Positions 63,045 through 64,000 of a stretch of DNA of 64,000 bases are shown here, piece by piece; the first letter of the stretch is position 1; each line of letters begins with the position of its first letter. This DNA comes from WTAW01 sp964406575. GTDB taxonomy: Bacteria; Acidobacteriota; Aminicenantia; Aminicenantales; Aminicenantaceae. Location of the stretch: NCBI GenBank assembly GCA_964406575.1, contig CAYOSH010000004.1, positions 1-64,000 on the forward strand. The letters are read 5' to 3'. Below the pieces are notes generated by a model. The model ran no database searches, was not told the origin of the DNA, and saw only the letters and a program-made list of their open reading frames with translations. A program made the translations under genes and the position numbers.

Positions 63045-63206
63045 ATTGCCTCCCTGATATTCACATCTATCAACTTAAAATCAACGATGCTCACCCAGAC
63101 ATAAATACAGCACTAAAGAAAGCGAGAACGCCAGCTGTCGTCAATGAAGCTGAAGTTTATTTTGAGCCAGCACAATAACTGTACCTAAGATCAAGCTTTT
63201 TCGGTT

Positions 63207-64000
63207 TTATTTTTCAAGCAAAAAAGGATATCGGTAATCCTTGGGGGGGTTGAGGTTCTCTTTTACTGTGCGAGTGCTCACCCATCTGAGGAGATTCAGG
63301 TATGACCCGGCTTTGTCGTTCGTTCCAGAACCTCTTGCGCCCCCAAAGGGCTGCTGGCCGACAACAGCTCCTGTGGGCTTGTCATTGATATAGAAGTTAC
63401 CTGCTGCATGACGAAGGGTCCTGTAGGCTTCGATGATGGCTTTCCTATCAGTGGCGAATATCGAGCCAGTCAAACCGTAGGGCGAAGTGGCATCACACAG
63501 TTCAAGCGTCTCAGAGAACCGGTTTTCAGAATAGATGTATACAGTCAATACGGGACCGAAAATCTCTTCCTCCATCAATTTGTGTTTGGGGTCTGTCACT
63601 ACAACAACTGTGGGATGGATAAAATAACCTTTTGAATCGTCGTATGTCCCCCCAAAAATGATCTCTGCCGTCTCTGAATTTTTTGCATACTCGATGTACT
63701 CGACAATGCTGTCATAAGCCGCTTTATCGATCACAGCGGCCATGAAGTTCGAAAAATCGAGGACATCCCCCATCTTGAGAGTCTGAAGTTCATCCAGAAG
63801 CCTATGTTTTACAGCAGGCCAGATGTCTGCAGGGATATACGCCCGGCTGGCCGCCGAACATTTCTGGCCTTGGTATTCGTAAGCTCCCCTGAGGAGGCCT
63901 GTTGCGACAGCATCGACATCCGCCGAAGAATGAACAAAAACGAAGTCTTTACCACCCGTCTCTCCAACGATGCGCGGATAAGACTTGTAATTCAGGATGG
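63207..64000 (-). CDS. 1-pyrroline-5-carboxylate dehydrogenase, C-terminal part (gene runs off the window)
   Basis: The open frame continues from the stop at 63207 past the last base, so the N-terminus and start are not visible. The visible sequence contains GETGGKDF, the catalytic Cys in GQKCSAASR, DFSNFMAAVIDKAAYD and the QQPFGGARGSGTNDKAGS segment that marks L-glutamate-gamma-semialdehyde dehydrogenase (P5CDH, PutA C-terminal type). It oxidises glutamate semialdehyde to glutamate with NAD+. Whether a proline dehydrogenase domain or gene precedes it cannot be seen. Confidence 0.92.
   Translation of the reverse strand, partial: ILNYKSYPRIVGETGGKDFVFVHSSADVDAVATGLLRGAYEYQGQKCSAASRAYIPADIWPAVKHRLLDELQTLKMGDVLDFSNFMAAVIDKAAYDSIVEYIEYAKNSETAEIIFGGTYDDSKGYFIHPTVVVVTDPKHKLMEEEIFGPVLTVYIYSENRFSETLELCDATSPYGLTGSIFATDRKAIIEAYRTLRHAAGNFYINDKPTGAVVGQQPFGGARGSGTNDKAGSYLNLLRWVSTRTVKENLNPPKDYRYPFLLEK

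Overview
The window looks like a chromosomal segment of a strict or nearly strict anaerobe. It has large Ser/Thr kinases with TolB-like and TPR C-termini, rubrerythrin, several rubredoxin-type domains, FeoAB, a tungsten-type aldehyde:ferredoxin oxidoreductase and radical-SAM aminomutases. This mixture fits an Acidobacteriota-related lineage such as Aminicenantia. That assignment is inference from gene content only: there is no rRNA here and no search was run. There is no phage, insertion sequence or CRISPR array, so most of the window reads as ordinary chromosome with a few unusual modules.

Layout. 2-73: tRNA-Gly. 0.4-16 kb, mostly minus strand: a zinc-ribbon membrane kinase, a decayed ferredoxin-type fragment, a Nudix/IDI-like protein, a DUF1080 protein, a PlsB-like acyltransferase with a lipase, a glycosylasparaginase, an amidohydrolase, and a tandem pair of kinase-TolB-TPR proteins. 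The second kinase is cut by one in-frame TAG. 16-23.6 kb, minus: a RelA/SpoT homologue with a degenerate hydrolase site, a creatininase, a rubredoxin-fused glutamate-synthase-like protein, rubrerythrin and its PerR/Fur-type regulator with a palindromic operator, a corrinoid protein and a thymidylate-synthase-like protein. 23.7-28.2 kb, plus: bactofilin, uvrB, uvrC. 28.3-30.5 kb, minus: feoA-feoB. 30.8-32.1 kb, plus: a dicarboxylate/amino-acid symporter. 32.1-37.6 kb, minus: a four-gene cluster of two KamA-family radical-SAM enzymes, an M20 peptidase and a Ddl-like ATP-grasp ligase. 37.8-41.9 kb, plus: secA, guaB. 42.2-48.2 kb, plus: a tripartite RND efflux system.

48.4-56.0 kb, plus: a redox and pyruvate region with a rubredoxin-TPP enzyme fusion, a membrane cytochrome c, a DUF2769 protein, a ferredoxin:thioredoxin-reductase-like protein overlapping a CPHC thioredoxin, and the E1alpha/E1beta/E2 genes of a 2-oxoacid dehydrogenase. 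56.1-59.0 kb, minus: panB-panC-panD preceded by a deoxynucleoside kinase. 59.3-63.0 kb, minus: ferredoxin, AOR, MoaD-like, ThiF/MoeB-like and DUF1858 genes, which look like a self-contained tungsto-enzyme and cofactor module. 63.2 kb to the end: the 3' part of a 1-pyrroline-5-carboxylate dehydrogenase gene.

Best candidates for something new: (1) the aminomutase/ATP-grasp/peptidase cluster, where one aminomutase has the lysine-recognition Asp replaced by Lys as in glutamate 2,3-aminomutase, suggesting beta-glutamate or a beta-amino-acid peptide; (2) the FTR-like/thioredoxin pair beside rubredoxin-fused enzymes; (3) the RelA/SpoT homologue that has lost hydrolase residues; (4) the kinase whose only interruption is a TAG exactly where its neighbouring paralogue has Trp.
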